A stretch of 64,000 nt of DNA. Origin: Imbricaverruca yamaguchii. Lineage: Eukaryota > Arthropoda > Thecostraca > Neoverrucidae. The notes under the pieces are model-generated. The model ran no database searches. It had not been told where the DNA came from and saw only the letters and a list, made by a program, of their open reading frames with translations. Of the stretch, positions 46,065 to 58,065 are shown piece by piece; position 1 is the first letter of the stretch; every line of letters starts with the position of its first letter. The stretch spans positions 372,001 to 436,000 of the forward strand of contig JAOTOL010001452.1 of the NCBI GenBank assembly GCA_034440575.1, written 5' to 3'. The position numbers and the translations under genes were made by a program.

Positions 46065-46829
46065 CCCTGTCGGCTAATCTCAGCGATCACGGTGTTGCTG
46101 TCGTTATCAGTTGTACGCAAGTTCCCTGCATTGTTTACATCCACATTACAGCTGGAACTGTCGTCGGGTTGGGCGGAAGTATACCTGTGGTGACTCCCCC
46201 CCCAGTGTGGTCAGCCGGCAGCACACCCGCACTGAATTAGGCCATCGGTTGTTCAGATTGGATTGCATGATGCACAGCATGGCTAGCAATGCATGCAATG
46301 ATGAATGCAATTACATGGGTATGCGCAAATGGGCGTGCTGGTCAAGTGTTCACGCTGACTGTGAGAGACTGGGATGAATATTGTAGGCAGCGTGTCGTGG
46401 TGTTTCGGTGTGTTAGCGCGTGCCCAGCACGGATTACCACAACACAGACTTGGCCCGGCCCGATTAGGCTGGCTCGTGCGTGTTCTGTGCTCCGACCCTG
46501 ACGTGCACGCGAATATGTCCGATCAGAATGCAGATTCGTGAAGTGCAATACAATCAAGCTTGTCGAAAGCAGTATCATGCTCGAACATGCACATCATGAC
46601 ATCGAGGAACAGCGGGGCATGTTTGCCCCTTCCTCTCCTTCTTCAAGCTTGGTGAAAATTAGAATTGCGCCCATTTCGTGACAAATTGGTGTATGACGTA
46701 GCATTCACCTTCTCATCCACACCCACCCACCCGCCGGAACACATGACGAAGAAACTGCGTGCGAAATCCTACTTTAGGTGTATCAATCCTGCTCGACCTG
46801 ATAATTTTGGATAGCCCAAGACCCTGAGT
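46065..46829. other. Unique DNA, no gene recognised
   Basis: Contains an 8-base C run at 46196. No exon or RNA gene recognised. Confidence 0.35.
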
Positions 46830-47150
46830 GCTAGGTCCTGATGCCTGACTCATCAGCTGTGGACCAAGTGTGATGTGCTCTGAGCCCTGAATCATTGTCT
46901 CTGGGCCCTGAACCCTGGGCTCTGAACCCTGGACCATAAACCATGGACCCTGTACCCTGGTTCCTAGATCCTGGACCCTGGGCCCTGGACCCTGATCCCG
47001 ACCCTGGATTTTCAGCGGACGTTTCCGACAAGACATACGGTGCACATGCACCTGCACTGGGTTCAGGGTCCACTTGTGCTCAGTTCAGGGTCCACTTGTG
47101 CTCAGTTCAGGGGCCACTTGTGCTCAGTTCAGGGACCACTTGCACTGGGT
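46830..47150 (+). repeat. CCCTGGACCCTG-type array then 22-bp repeat
   Basis: 46830-46995 is a degenerate array of CTGGACCCTG/CTGAACCCTG units. 47065-47150 has about four copies of a 22-base unit, GGTCCACTTGTGCTCAGTTC plus AG. Confidence 0.85.
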
Positions 47151-47196
47151 GCGCTGTCGATTGTACTGGGCGTACAGAGGCCGACCCCTGCGCCAC

Positions 47197-47402
47197 CCCA
47201 GCACCCCGGCACCCCGACACCCCGACACCCCGGCACCCCGACACCCCGGCACCCCGACACCCCGGTACCCCGACACCCCCACCCCAGCACCCCGGCACCC
47301 CGGCACCCCGGCACCCCGGCACCCCGTCACCCCGACATCCCGGCACCCCGGCACCCCGGCACCCCGGCACCCCGACACCCCGACACCCCGTCAGCCCGAC
47401 AC
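47197..47402 (+). repeat. Octamer array CACCCCGG/CACCCCGA, about 25 copies
   Basis: CCCC occurs every eight bases on the + strand (GGGG on the minus strand), with the last base alternating G/A. It has strong potential for a G-quadruplex on minus and an i-motif on plus. The next 240 bases are unique. Confidence 0.97.
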
Positions 47403-47641
47403 AGGTGAGCGCCGCCGGCCGGTTCGTGCCGGCCCGTCAATCGGTGGGAAAAATCGCCCGCCCCACCTGCAATTATACGACATTGATTACCGGGTTCGGC
47501 GTGCTCCCCACCATCCACAAGCTGTACCCCTAACTGAAAGAATAGATGTCGTGCAGGCGGTCGGGCCGGCGCATCCGGCAGCGGAGCTGTCTGCCAGCGG
47601 CGCATAAAGGAACAATCCGGGCCGCCGTCATTCAGACCCGG

Positions 47642-47969
47642 CGACACACACACCCACACACACACACCCACACACACACACACACACACACAGACACACG
47701 CACACACGCATACATATACACATATATACATATATATATATACATACACATACATACACACCCACACACACACAGACACACACACACACGCATACATATA
47801 CACATATATACATATATATATACATACACATACATACACACCCACACACACACAGACACACACACACACGCATACATATACACATATATACATATATATA
47901 TATATATATATACATACACATACATACACACCCACACACACACAGACACACACACACACGCATACATAT

Positions 47970-48004
<35 letters not shown>

Positions 48005-48251
48005 CACATACATACACACCCACACACACACAGACACACACACACAGACACACACACACACGCATACATATATATACATATACATACATACACATACATA
48101 CACACCCACACACACACACCCACACACACACAGACACACGCACACACGCATACATATACACATATATACATATATATATATATATACATACACATACATA
48201 CACACCCACACACACACAGACACACACACACAGACACACACACACACGCAT

Positions 48252-48314
<63 letters not shown>

Positions 48315-48460
48315 TATATATATACATACATGTACATACCTACACATACATGCACATAAATACATACACACACACGCCCACATATACATACATACATCCA
48401 TGTACTTATATATACATACATACATGCACACACGCCCACATGTACACACGTCCACAAATG
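47642..48460 (+). repeat. Compound CA/TA array with an 80-100-bp higher-order unit
   Basis: CGCATACATATACACATATA followed by (TA)n, CATACACATACATACACACC, (CA)n and CAGACACACA repeats about seven times, with starts near 47708, 47790, 47870, 47960, 48062, 48148 and 48248. The 3' end degrades into CATACATACATGCACA. Confidence 0.95.
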
Positions 48461-48589
48461 TAGTGTTAGCGAGTGGTTGAGGGGGACGTTAGACACGCAT
48501 AAACACGCTCCGCACTGACCGCTCCAGCTGGAAATCGGTGTGGAAACCGCGCCGAACATGCGAGGTCGTGCACGGATCGTTAGGATATA

Positions 48590-49005
48590 CGTTAGCCGGT
48601 AGATAGGTCATAGGTTTGTCGGTGGTCAGGTCATGGGTTAGCATGCGGTCATGTTATAGGTGAGTCGGTGGCCAGGTCATGGGCTAGTATGCGGCCATGT
48701 TATAGGTGAGTCGGTGGCCAGGTCATGGGCTAGTATGCGGCTATGTTATAGGTTTGTCGGTGGTCAGGTCATGGGCTAGTATGCGGCCATGTTATAGGTT
48801 TGTCGGTTGTCAGGTCATGGGCTAGTATGCAGCCATGTTATAGGTTTGTCGGTAGTCAGGTCATGGGCTAGTATGCGGCTATGTTATAGGTTTGTCGGTG
48901 GTCAGGTCATGTGCTAGTATGCGGCCATGTTATAGGTTTGTCGGTAGTCAGGTCATGCGGTCATGTTATAGGTGAGTCGGTGGTCATGTTTAGGTTAGTA
49001 TGTTG
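48590..49005 (+). repeat. About 46-bp minisatellite, about 9 copies
   Basis: Units contain GTCGGTGGTCAGGTCATGGG, then CTAGTATGCGGCCATGTTATAGG; late units lose parts. Confidence 0.93.
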
Positions 49006-49034
49006 TCAGCAGGGGTGCGGAGCCGGAAAAATTT

Positions 49035-49074
49035 TGGACGGCTCCGGCTCCGATTCCGGCTCCGGGGAAGTATC

Positions 49075-49136
<62 letters not shown>
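49035..49136 (+). repeat. (CCGGCT)n hexamer microsatellite
   Basis: CCGGCTCCGGCTCC units are perfect at 49076-49134, with decayed units at the 5' side. The array sits inside the decayed end of the 46-bp minisatellite. Confidence 0.95.
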
Positions 49137-50184
49137 ACATCCCTGGTTGTCAGGGTATCGGTTTGTTGGTGGACAGGCTATAGGTTAGTATGCGGCTTTG
49201 CTATAGATTAGTCGGTGGTCTGGTTATAGGCCGTCCGGCAGTTAGGTTTACAGACCGGTTGTTGGGTAGATTTTCCACTGGATCCTTTGATGTTCCGATG
49301 TTACTGTGCACTTTAGCGGCTGAGGGACACGCAATCGAGGCATGCCGGGCTGTTTTCTTTGTGTTTAGATACGGAAAACACAGTATCTGGATCCCTTTAT
49401 TCTACAGACTATTTTTTATTATGCACAGGACATTTTCGGCGCCAGATCTGCACATTTAGAGTGTAAGGGTTCAGGAGAGTATGCAATATACAGCAAACAT
49501 CATGCAGATATGTAGGTACAGGTGCAGTATATAGGCATACATATTGAGGTTCGATAAACAGGCATGCAGGTAGAGGTGATGTATATATTTGTGTGCAAAT
49601 TCCAGTCACAAACATTGAATTGCCTATTTATGGTCCTGTTTTCTGCGTCTATCAAATATGCAGTAAGCTAAATGGTATTTTGCAAGACCAGAAGACAAGC
49701 CGTAACTTACATAAGGATAAATGCTGCTACATCGCAGGCATGCAACTTTGCATATTTACTTGCGCCTTGTACTCCTGTTAGACAGCTGAAGCGAAGTTAT
49801 GTCAAATTGTCTGCTGCTAGAACACAAATGGCAACAGTTTGAGCAATGCATCGCAAGTATTCATTCGCCGGAAAGCTTTTGCAATCGATTACAAGAAGAT
49901 TGTATTTCCATAGTAGACTTCGGCACCTCATTCGGCACATTGCCTCTGTCAAGTGTAGTAGTAGGTGTAGCAGTAGCAATCAAGTGGAACAGTGTTTATT
50001 TTGATGATGACGATTTCAACTCCATGTGGTGTCTAGCAACGCTGATTGTTTATGTGGAGCTTAGTTCAGTGGCGATCAAGTACTACTCGTGTGTGGGATT
50101 ATACTCGTCCAAGAACTATTCGTTATGATCAACTATTACTCGTGGAGTAAAATAGTATCTCCACGAGCTGGCTATCAGTGTTGT
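49137..50184. other. Unique DNA, no gene recognised
   Basis: A 109-codon frame at 49799-50128 has no family resemblance; GTAGTAGTAGGTGTAGCAGTAGCA near 49955 is a small trinucleotide stretch. No gene called. Confidence 0.35.
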
Positions 50185-50400
50185 GTCCTCTGTTCCTCTG
50201 CCTACACCACCCGCTGGTGATAGCTGCTCCTCTGCCTACACCACCCGCTGGTGATAGCTGCTCCTCTGCCTACACCACCCGCCGATGATTGGTGCTCCTC
50301 TGCCTATACCACCTGCCTGAGATTGCCGCTCCTCTGCCCGTGCTGCATGCCGGTGATTTCTGCTCCTCTGATTATACCCCCTGCCGATGTTTACCGCTTC
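50185..50400 (+). repeat. About 34-bp minisatellite, about 6 copies
   Basis: TGCTCCTCTGCCTACACCAC then CCGCTGGTGATAGC repeats; 3' units are diverged. Confidence 0.9.
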
Positions 50401-50552
50401 TTTTTCGTGGCGCTCTTCTTCGCCGACATTACGGTAGAAGCCTTGCCACTAGACAACAGGCAAGCTACTAAACCGGAGATGGTCTTGTCTCATTCAGATT
50501 AAACAAATACCCACACACACACTTACGTTGCTCGCCAGTAGCGTCTGGTGAT

Positions 50553-50735
50553 GTCAGGGTCGAGTCGTCTAGGGGTAATTTGCCCAACTCACAATCGGAA
50601 GATTGTGGGTTCGGGCCTCACCTGTCGCTACTCTTCGCCCGCAACCAATCGGCGTGAGAGACTGGCGACGCTGCATGATTCAACGGTCGACGTGTCGTAA
50701 AACCAATAATCACCACCACCACTACCACCTCCGGT
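50553..50735 (+). mobile_element. SINE family B, full-length-like copy
   Basis: The A-box region GTCTAGGGGTAA and the B box GTGGGTTCGGGCCTC are present, followed by the shared body TGTCGCTACTCTTCGCCCGC and AATCGGCGTGAGAGACTGGC. The tail is AATAATCACCACCACCACTA, a CCA-rich simple repeat. Confidence 0.8.
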
Positions 50736-51097
50736 GACGTCACTAATCATCCACCGGGGGCTGACTCTGACCTGTCTTTGAGAAGGTCTCAAAGCGCCGC
50801 AGCTCAATGCCGGATGCTGTCCGAGCATACCTGCGTGGTCGCTCCAGGAATACTACCTGTCCGTAATTACCCGACCGAGTGCGCCCGGCCCACGCCGCCC
50901 GGTGGGTGGGTAGGCTGCGCCGCGGGGCACGCCGCCGCAGAGGGGAGGGGTGGGTAGGTTGCGCCGGCGGCCGGCCCGCAAAGCACCGGTGATTGACAGG
51001 CGGCGCAGCCATCACAGTGCCGTAAAGGGAAGCCGCCGCCGAGCGCGGCCGTGGCCTTGCCGACTCCGCGCAGCGTCGGCGGCTCTGCACACTCACG
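50736..51097. other. GC-rich unique DNA, no gene recognised
   Basis: GGTGGGTAGGCTGCGCCG and GGTGGGTAGGTTGCGCCG form a near-duplicate at 50905 and 50950. Confidence 0.4.
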
Positions 51098-51276
51098 AGG
51101 CGAGCCGCACAGCGAGCCGCACAGCGAGCCGCACAGCGAGCCGCACAGCGAGCCGCACAGCGAGCCGCACAGCGAGCCGCACAGCGAGCCGCACAGCGAG
51201 CCGCACAGCGAGCCGCACAGCGAGCCGCACAGCAAGCCGCACAGCGAGCCGCACAGCGAGCCGCACAGCGAGCCGC
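51098..51276 (+). repeat. 12-bp minisatellite GAGCCGCACAGC, about 15 copies
   Basis: Almost perfect; one AAGCCGCACAGC variant near 51233. Confidence 0.98.
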
Positions 51277-52617
51277 GGAAGTCTCCGCCCTCCACGCCCC
51301 CTAGGCAGAGCGAACGGCGATCTGAGTCCCGGTCAGGTTTTGGGGAAAACAAGCACTTGGATCGGAACAGTGAATCAACGTTGCATACGAAAAGTGTCAC
51401 TGCACCGGTTGCTCAATTGAACAGACTGGGAAGGCAGAATACGTCGATGCAGGATTATGAGCCGTGACGATATGCCATGGTATATGTTGTTCTCAGCAGA
51501 TGGTGACAGTGCATTGAGTTTCACAGGCATTGGAATGAGGAAATGCACGTCGATTCGCGCACAATGTTTGGCCTACATGGTCGTTTCTTGCTCAGTTCCA
51601 GTCCCGTATCCAACTGCATCTGTGCGTCATAGACGAGGCTCCCTATTTTCCTTTATGTGCTCTGTGCCATTTTCCCGAGTCGCCTGCGCCACTCTATCGT
51701 ATTTCTACATCACAGTCTGCGGGGTAGCCGCTCCGACAGCGTGTAGCCGCTCCGACCGCATCATCAGCTTCAGCGCTGCCATGCTGTCAGGGCTCCGCCT
51801 GTGCCTCGACGTGCAGCTTCGGCTCTATTTCCGGCACTGAGTCAAACGAGTCCGGCGGCATTGTCGCAACGCGGGCTCGAGTAATAACAAGGGCACGGCG
51901 CCGCACAATGGCCGGGTATATCGCGGCGGTAATTGTGACATCAGCGCCGCGAGCGCCCTCCCCCGGATTGGTTTGCTTCGCTTTGATCACTACTGAGGCC
52001 AGTCGGGTGGTGGTGGGGGAGGGGTAGCGGCACGCCTGCATTGTCGGCTGTGTCTGTGCGAATTGGCTCCTAGTGGTGCCGCTTTGTGAAATGGCCAATG
52101 GTAGTAGGTTGAAGTGTGCCGAGCGGTAAACAGCGGTCCGTGGTGCTGGCTACGCTGCGTGGTGTTCGCGGCGCGGCGGGGTGTGCTTGCGCCACGCGAG
52201 GGTTCATGCCGTCCATTGTACGCAGTGCTGAAGTGCTGGCACTGGTGCCGGTGGAATTGATGCTCGTACAGGTGCTGGCTGAAGCAATAGTACTGGCACT
52301 AGTAGAATTAGTTTTCGTGTTGGTACTGGCTGATGTGCTGGTATAATTGGCAAGTAAGAGCCAGCGTGCAAGTGAGGCTAATTTACGTCCCCGGGATTAT
52401 AATTGCAACCGGTGTAGAAGTGAAGAAGATTTTACTTCTTTTATATTATTTTACTTAGACATTATTGAGTCCCCTACGCGGGGATGTTCGTGGAGTGCAC
52501 ACGCAGACATGCACCCACGTGGCACAGACAGCAAAAGTCAGATTTTTCCAGCACCCCTGCGACACAGTCTCGCTCGCCGGCTGCTCTCAGATTCGCCGCC
52601 GCCGCCGAAATTCGATC
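51277..52617. other. Unique DNA, no gene recognised
   Basis: CTGGCACTGGTGCCGGTGGA-like repetition at 52232-52345. A 127-codon frame at 51457-51840 has no family resemblance. Confidence 0.35.
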
Positions 52618-52838
52618 ACGATCCTGCTGTCCAGACGCACGATCCTGCTGTCCAGACACACGATCCGGCTGTCCAAACACACGATCCTGCTGTCCAGACA
52701 CACGATCCTGCTGTCCAGACACACGATACTGCTGTCCAGACACACGATCCGGCTGTCCAAACACACGATCCTGCTGTCCAGACACACGATCCTGCTGTCC
52801 AGACACACGATCCTGCTGTCCAGACACACGATCCGTGC
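52618..52838 (+). repeat. 21-bp minisatellite, about 10.5 copies
   Basis: CGATCCTGCTGTCCAGACAC plus A, with CGATCCGGCTGTCCAAACAC variants at regular spacing that imply duplication of a multi-unit block. Confidence 0.97.
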
Positions 52839-53229
52839 CATCCGGACTGCTCGTCCGCGGTCGGCAGAACGTTCGCGAACGCGCCGCCGCCGCCGCCGCC
52901 GGTCGGTCGGTCGGTCGGCGCCGAGCCCGCGGCTCGGCGAACGCTCCCCAGTTGCCGGCACCTTCCGGGTACAGCCGAGGAAAAGTCTGCCCGAGGTCGG
53001 AGTCACTCCGACCGCCTCCGAGAAGCCGGCGCACAGAGCTGCAGACGCACCGGCCGCCGGCGCCGTCTTTGTGCCGCGAAGCCGAGCTGAGTAGTGCTGC
53101 CGGGATTATCGTCGGAATCATGGGGAAGTGAGGCTAAGTTGAATTATGCCGCTGGGAGTATCGTATGCGAATCGTGTGCGATAAGATCGCGGTACTGCAC
53201 GCGATCGGCGGGCTTCAGCTCCGTGCCAG

Positions 53230-53410
53230 TTCCAACGGCAATGCGACTCTGGCATCGGTTCGGCCAATTCGAAGCACCCATGGAGTTAGTGAGCATTTCT
53301 TCGCATGCATGCGTGTATATGCGACTTCCAACGGCAATGCTAATCTGGCATCGGTTCTAGCAAGTCGATGTAAACATGGATCTAGTGAAGTCTTCTTTGC
53401 ATAGATGTGC
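53230..53410 (+). repeat. 96-bp tandem duplication
   Basis: TTCCAACGGCAATGC starts at 53230 and 53326, each followed by CTGGCATCGGTTC and, after some drift, by AGTGA-TTCTTCGCAT/TTCTTTGCAT. The flanking DNA (52839-53229 and 53411-53589) has no recognised gene. Confidence 0.85.
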
Positions 53411-53589
53411 AGATGTGAACTAGTATACATTTACTATCAAGCTTCGTTTTTGTACTGCTTCTTGTGTGTCTTACTGTGTTTTAACTTCTACTTTGCTGCG
53501 CACCAACTATCGAACTCGACCTCACAGCCTAAGTTGATAAGCAACTTCTATTTAAAAAAATCAAGTGAGGCAGTCGCAACAATAGCTGA

Positions 53590-54039
53590 ATGACGGGCGT
53601 GACCGGATTGTCTCGCCAACGCCGCACCGCGGGCGCTCGAGTCCGGCGACGATCACGCCGCGGCGTCGCGCCGCGTCACGCGACGCGCCGGGTCGTCGGC
53701 GCGGCGCAAATGGCGCGCCACGTGACCGGCGAGCCGCCGCCGCCGCCGCCGTTGACCGACGTCGGCTCGGCCGTTACTCACCGTCGATCGCCGACGCGGG
53801 CCAATTCGCCGCGCCGCCGCACGGCCGGTAATCGTGCCGTTGCATGCCCGGCGGCGTTTTATTTGGCGCGTTTTCTCGATGGGCGGCGGGCGCGTAATTG
53901 TCGCTCACGCGGCGCCGGCCGACTCGACGGAGCGGCCGGCGCCTCGGGCCGGACGCGCGCCGGCTCGCCCTCGGCCGGCCGCCGAGCGTCGCCGTTACGA
54001 CTGTCGACTAGTTTGGACCACGGCCACACACAATTAGCG

Positions 54040-54041
<2 letters not shown>
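53590..54041. other. CpG-rich island-like block
   Basis: Dense CG dinucleotides and GGCGCGCC/GGCCGGCG motifs, without a recognisable exon. Confidence 0.35.

Positions 54042-54127
<86 letters not shown>
54042..54127 (+). repeat. (CA)n followed by (TA)n microsatellite
   Basis: About 30 CA dinucleotides then about 12 TA dinucleotides. Confidence 0.97.
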
Positions 54128-54132
<5 letters not shown>

Positions 54133-55422
54133 CACCCATACACACGGCAAACAGGAAAATATACACATGGCCACCTGGGAGCCAGCCGTGTGCAGGAAGC
54201 CGGCGCCGGGCCGGCGTTCCCTCGCCGGTCGACAAGCCAGACGGCGGCCGTGCAAATGGGACGTGACTGACGAGAGAACTGGCGCCGGAATACCGCGCGA
54301 CAGCACGCGCTGTGTCGGCCGGCCGGCCGCCGCGCGCGCGCCTTGACGGCGGGAAGCGTTCCGATTGGCCGAGCGCACACACGCCGACCGGCGATCGGGC
54401 CTGCGCGAATCGCCGCGCGCGCCGGCCGGCGCCGACAATGCGCCCGCCGGTGTGCTTAGCGTGCGAACGGCAGGCGCGCTAATGTCCGGTGGTCGGCTGG
54501 CGCTTCCTCATCTGCTGCCGCACCAGCGCGCGCGTCCGCGCCGGCGCGGGGTGGCCGGGCGGCGGCGGTCGACGCGCTAACGTCCGGCGGTCGACGCGCT
54601 AACGTCCGGCGGTCGGCGCGGTGACGTTCGGTGGTCGGCGGGCGCTTGCTCGCCCGCTGACGCGCCAGTGGTCACGTCCCCACTGACTCGGAGTCGCTCT
54701 GTGTTGGTGGTCGGGGCGGCCCGGAAATCCCCACACACCGCGGTTTGACGGCGTGCACAGGGTTCAGGCGGTAGTTCGACCGTTATTTTGCCTCAAGTAA
54801 CAGTGTCGTTTTCTTACTGGGATGAGTGATTTCCCCGGCGAGTGTTCTGCTCTGATTGCGGAACTAACCGCGATGTAGAAGACGCTCGGTGCTACTTTTC
54901 GAAGTCGCTTTGCAAATATGTTGTCTTAGACTCAACGAGGGAACTACAAGCTATCACTAAGATATATTAGACGAAGCCATCAACATGGAGGTCTCAGGTA
55001 TATGCAAATTCCTCAACTTCATTAAAGTGGATGTAATATGTATCCCACCGCCGGTTCGTATGGTGGGCATAGGGTACGTTAGGTTAGGTTATATTTTGGG
55101 CATTTTGGACATTTCGGGTATTTTGAGAATGGTTTCTGGTTAAAACCGTAGACACATTTCAGAGGAAATACGAGCCGTTGGAATTCACATGAATGGTAAC
55201 GGCCCCACTAAAATCACGCACAACGGTTCCACTGCCAGGAGACGGCTGATGCTGACATTGTCTTTATTCCAGGCTCAGGTGGGTGGAGCTTCTCCCTGGC
55301 CACTGGGCAGGATCGATTATATGGGCCCGTCTCTGGCTGATTGCGTATGCCGGACGCCACCCTTCTGTAGACGGGACCGCCCCTCATCAGCCGCCACACG
55401 GTCACATCTTCATCTCATCGCG

Positions 55423-55424
<2 letters not shown>
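54128..55424. other. CpG-rich then unique DNA, no gene recognised
   Basis: 54180-54720 is CpG-rich with a GACGCGCTAACGTCCGGCGG duplication near 54570-54610. The rest is unique. Confidence 0.35.

Positions 55425-55508
<84 letters not shown>
55425..55508 (+). repeat. (CA)n microsatellite
   Basis: About 42 uninterrupted CA dinucleotides; a second short CA tract lies at 55735-55757. Confidence 0.98.
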
Positions 55509-55509
<1 letters not shown>

Positions 55510-55757
55510 CAGAGGCGGGTTCAGGAATCGTCATGTGGCAAATAGATTATTCAGGAATCATCGAAGACAAGTGTCTTCGAGCCTTTGTGAAGGCACCTGA
55601 AGGCACGAACCTTTGCGGAGATTGAAAATATATCGAGCGGGAGGGGGAGCGTGCACACGAGCCTTCCCCAGAGAGGCGCCACCTTCCGTATGGGGTCGCA
55701 TGACCCCCAGTGCCTGACTCTGTTTTCACCCATGTCACACACACACACACACACACA

Positions 55758-56379
55758 ACCCAGCGGGCGCTCGCGCAGGCGCGCACGAGGTCTACCTAGC
55801 TACTCTCAACCGCTAGTCTTTCGGGAGGTGGTCGCTCAGCTCAGCCAGAGACGGGCGCCGAGTCGAGACGTGACCAACGCACGGATCTGGCCCGACAGAA
55901 CTGAGTCCACCACACGCACTGAACACGAACCGGACTGAACGCGCCGACTCTGCGAATCTAACCTGGCCGGCCACACCTCATCGACGGGGAACAGGCGGCG
56001 GATCTGCGCGTCGGCTATCATCGACGGTAAAAGCGGGGGACCGCGCAGCCGATCCGACGGGAACCGGCGGCCGACTGACGATCGGCCGCTCATCACAGTG
56101 TTTACCGATGGACGGGTGACCACAGACAGAGATTGCGGACGCCCGCGGCGGTGCCGGCGGCGCCTGTTTGCGCCGGTCGGACGGCGCGCGTCGCGGCACC
56201 TTCTTGTCGCGCCGGCGTAAACAGAGAGACCGCCGGCCGGTCGGAGCTCCGGCCGGTCGGAGCGGCGGGCGGTCGGACCGACCACAGATGGGCATCGGCG
56301 CCGCCAGCGATGTCAACGTCATCATGGCTGTGCATGAGGCGTGCCGGCTGTCGCCGTCACGTGGAGGAGTGACCTGGGG
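55758..56379. other. CpG-rich unique DNA, no gene recognised
   Basis: CGGCCGGTCGGAGCTCCGGCC palindromic sequence near 56233-56260. No exon recognised. Confidence 0.35.
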
Positions 56380-56640
56380 CGGGGTGGGTGGGCGTGATGG
56401 TCACGTGGTGGTGTGATACATGGCGGTGTGATACGTGGCGGTGTGATACGTGGCGATGTGATACGTGGCGGGGTGATACGTGGCGGGGTGATACGTGGCG
56501 GGGTGAGCGGGGCTTGTGGATCACATGGCGGGTAACTTGTGGCGGGATGATCGGGGTGTGTGGGTCGCATGGCATTGAGACCTCTGGCGGGGTGGGCGGG
56601 GCGTGTGGGTCACGTGGCGGTGTGACCTGTGACGGGGGCG
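56380..56640 (+). repeat. 15-bp minisatellite TGATACGTGGCGGTG and longer derivatives
   Basis: Six to seven regular 15-base units at 56400-56510, then longer diverged units with GTGTGGGTC.CATGGC. Confidence 0.9.
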
Positions 56641-57779
56641 GGGCGTGAGCGAGGGCCACGTGACGTCACTGCCTGCGGTCGGATGCCTGTCGGCTGTGCT
56701 TCTCGGCACAAGGGGCATCGATTGTTGATGGTATCGCGGAGCCCCGCTGGCCCCGCAGGGGCGTAACACCAGAAGCGCCGACACACAAGTGCCAGTCATC
56801 GTGATGGAGCGCTTCAGTGTGAGCCAAATTTACGAGAACACTGCAGAGTGGATGGGACTCCCGTGCACCGGACGGTTGCTACGTCATGGCAGCTTCAGAC
56901 CAGCCATGCGCCAGTGCTGACGCAGGAAGGCTATGTCGTAGAAAGCCCACCATGTACACGATTGTGTGTCACGATGGGGTGTGCTCGATTCAGTGTGTCT
57001 TGCGGAAGGAGAATGAAGAGAAAGGGACGGACGATCTTTAGCTCTTTCGCCAGCGAAGCCAAGCACTGCCCTCGGCTTTGATGATCGTGGTGTTCCGACA
57101 TCTGCGCACCGCGAGAAAAAAAGTCAATGCGGTGTTGTCTTGGCCGATATGCCAGTGATTGCCACTAGTGAAGTATCCGAGCATTGCCGGCGCTCCTAGT
57201 CTAGCTGGTGGGCATTGTGGCGCTGCTGTTGCCGGGATGAACGAGCGTCATGCTGGGCAGAATGGGTTCAGGCGTCGGTTGGACGTCGCGCGAACCATCT
57301 CCTGGAAGTTATTTGGGTGTCGGCTCTGGCTCAGATTCCTGGAGACACCGGCTAGAAGGGAACAGGTGGGAATGTCCTCCCCGAAACCGGTCGTTTGAAC
57401 TGTGAAAAAGCCGACCGGAAGTTCCCATCGGCCGGCGGCCGGCCGGCAGTGAGTTGGCCCCACTCACAACTCCGACGTGCAATCACACTTAGACACATGT
57501 GCCTACACACCGGCACAAACCAACCGACGCTCACCGCAAAAACCAACACCGCACCCACGAATTGGAAGTCCGTAGAACGTCAATCGGCTGGCGAGGTGCG
57601 CTTTTTCTCCCGACCTGCGCGACTGATCACAGACCGCTCTCCCGACCTGGTGGTGACACGCACCGGCTGCCGCCGTCATCGCCGCGGTTGCCGCCATCCT
57701 CCCGGCGTTTTTGCGCGCGACCGAGCGGTCGAAATTGGCTGCCTCAGTATGTGATATGAGTGGTCACGCCCGGCGCGGC
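56641..57779. other. Unique DNA, no gene recognised
   Basis: No conserved protein or RNA recognised on either strand. Confidence 0.35.
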
Positions 57780-58065
57780 TCTCGGGAAGGCTGGCGCCTC
57801 GCTCGAAGGGTTGGCGCCTCGCTCGAAGGGCTGACGCCTCGCTCGAAGGGCTAACGCGTCGCTCGAGGCTCGCGCCTCGCTCGAAGGGCTAACGCGTCGC
57901 TCGAGGCTCGCGCCTCGCTCGAAGGGCTGACGCGTCGCTCGAGGCTGGCGCTTCGCTCGAGACTGGCGCCTCGCTCGAATGGCTGACGCTTCGCTCGAGG
58001 CTGACGCGTCGCTCGAGGCTGACGCGTCGCTCGAGGCTGACGCGTCGCTCGACAGGCTGGGCCGA
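57780..58065 (+). repeat. 18-20-bp minisatellite (GCCTCGCTCGAAGGGCTGAC)
   Basis: About 14 units alternate between CGCTCGAAGGGCTGACGC (20-base) and CGCTCGAGGCTGACGCGT (18-base) types. Confidence 0.92.

Noticed and set aside
44456..46144. Open frames of 490-562 codons on both strands
   Set aside because: They are the TGTGTGG array read in several frames; every phase is open on the + strand.
47327..48559. 410-codon Tyr/Cys/Val-rich frame and 305-codon His/Thr-rich frame
   Set aside because: Translation of CA/TA repeats; low complexity only.
49799..50128. 109-codon frame in unique DNA
   Set aside because: No recognisable domain, and no evidence beyond openness.
51098..51276. Possible CRISPR array
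   Set aside because: The many direct repeats here have no unique spacers; they are contiguous minisatellites in eukaryotic DNA.
55078..55095. TTAGG-like arthropod telomere repeat (GTTAGGTTAGGTTA)
   Set aside because: Only about two and a half units, well within chance; no telomere or interstitial telomeric array.
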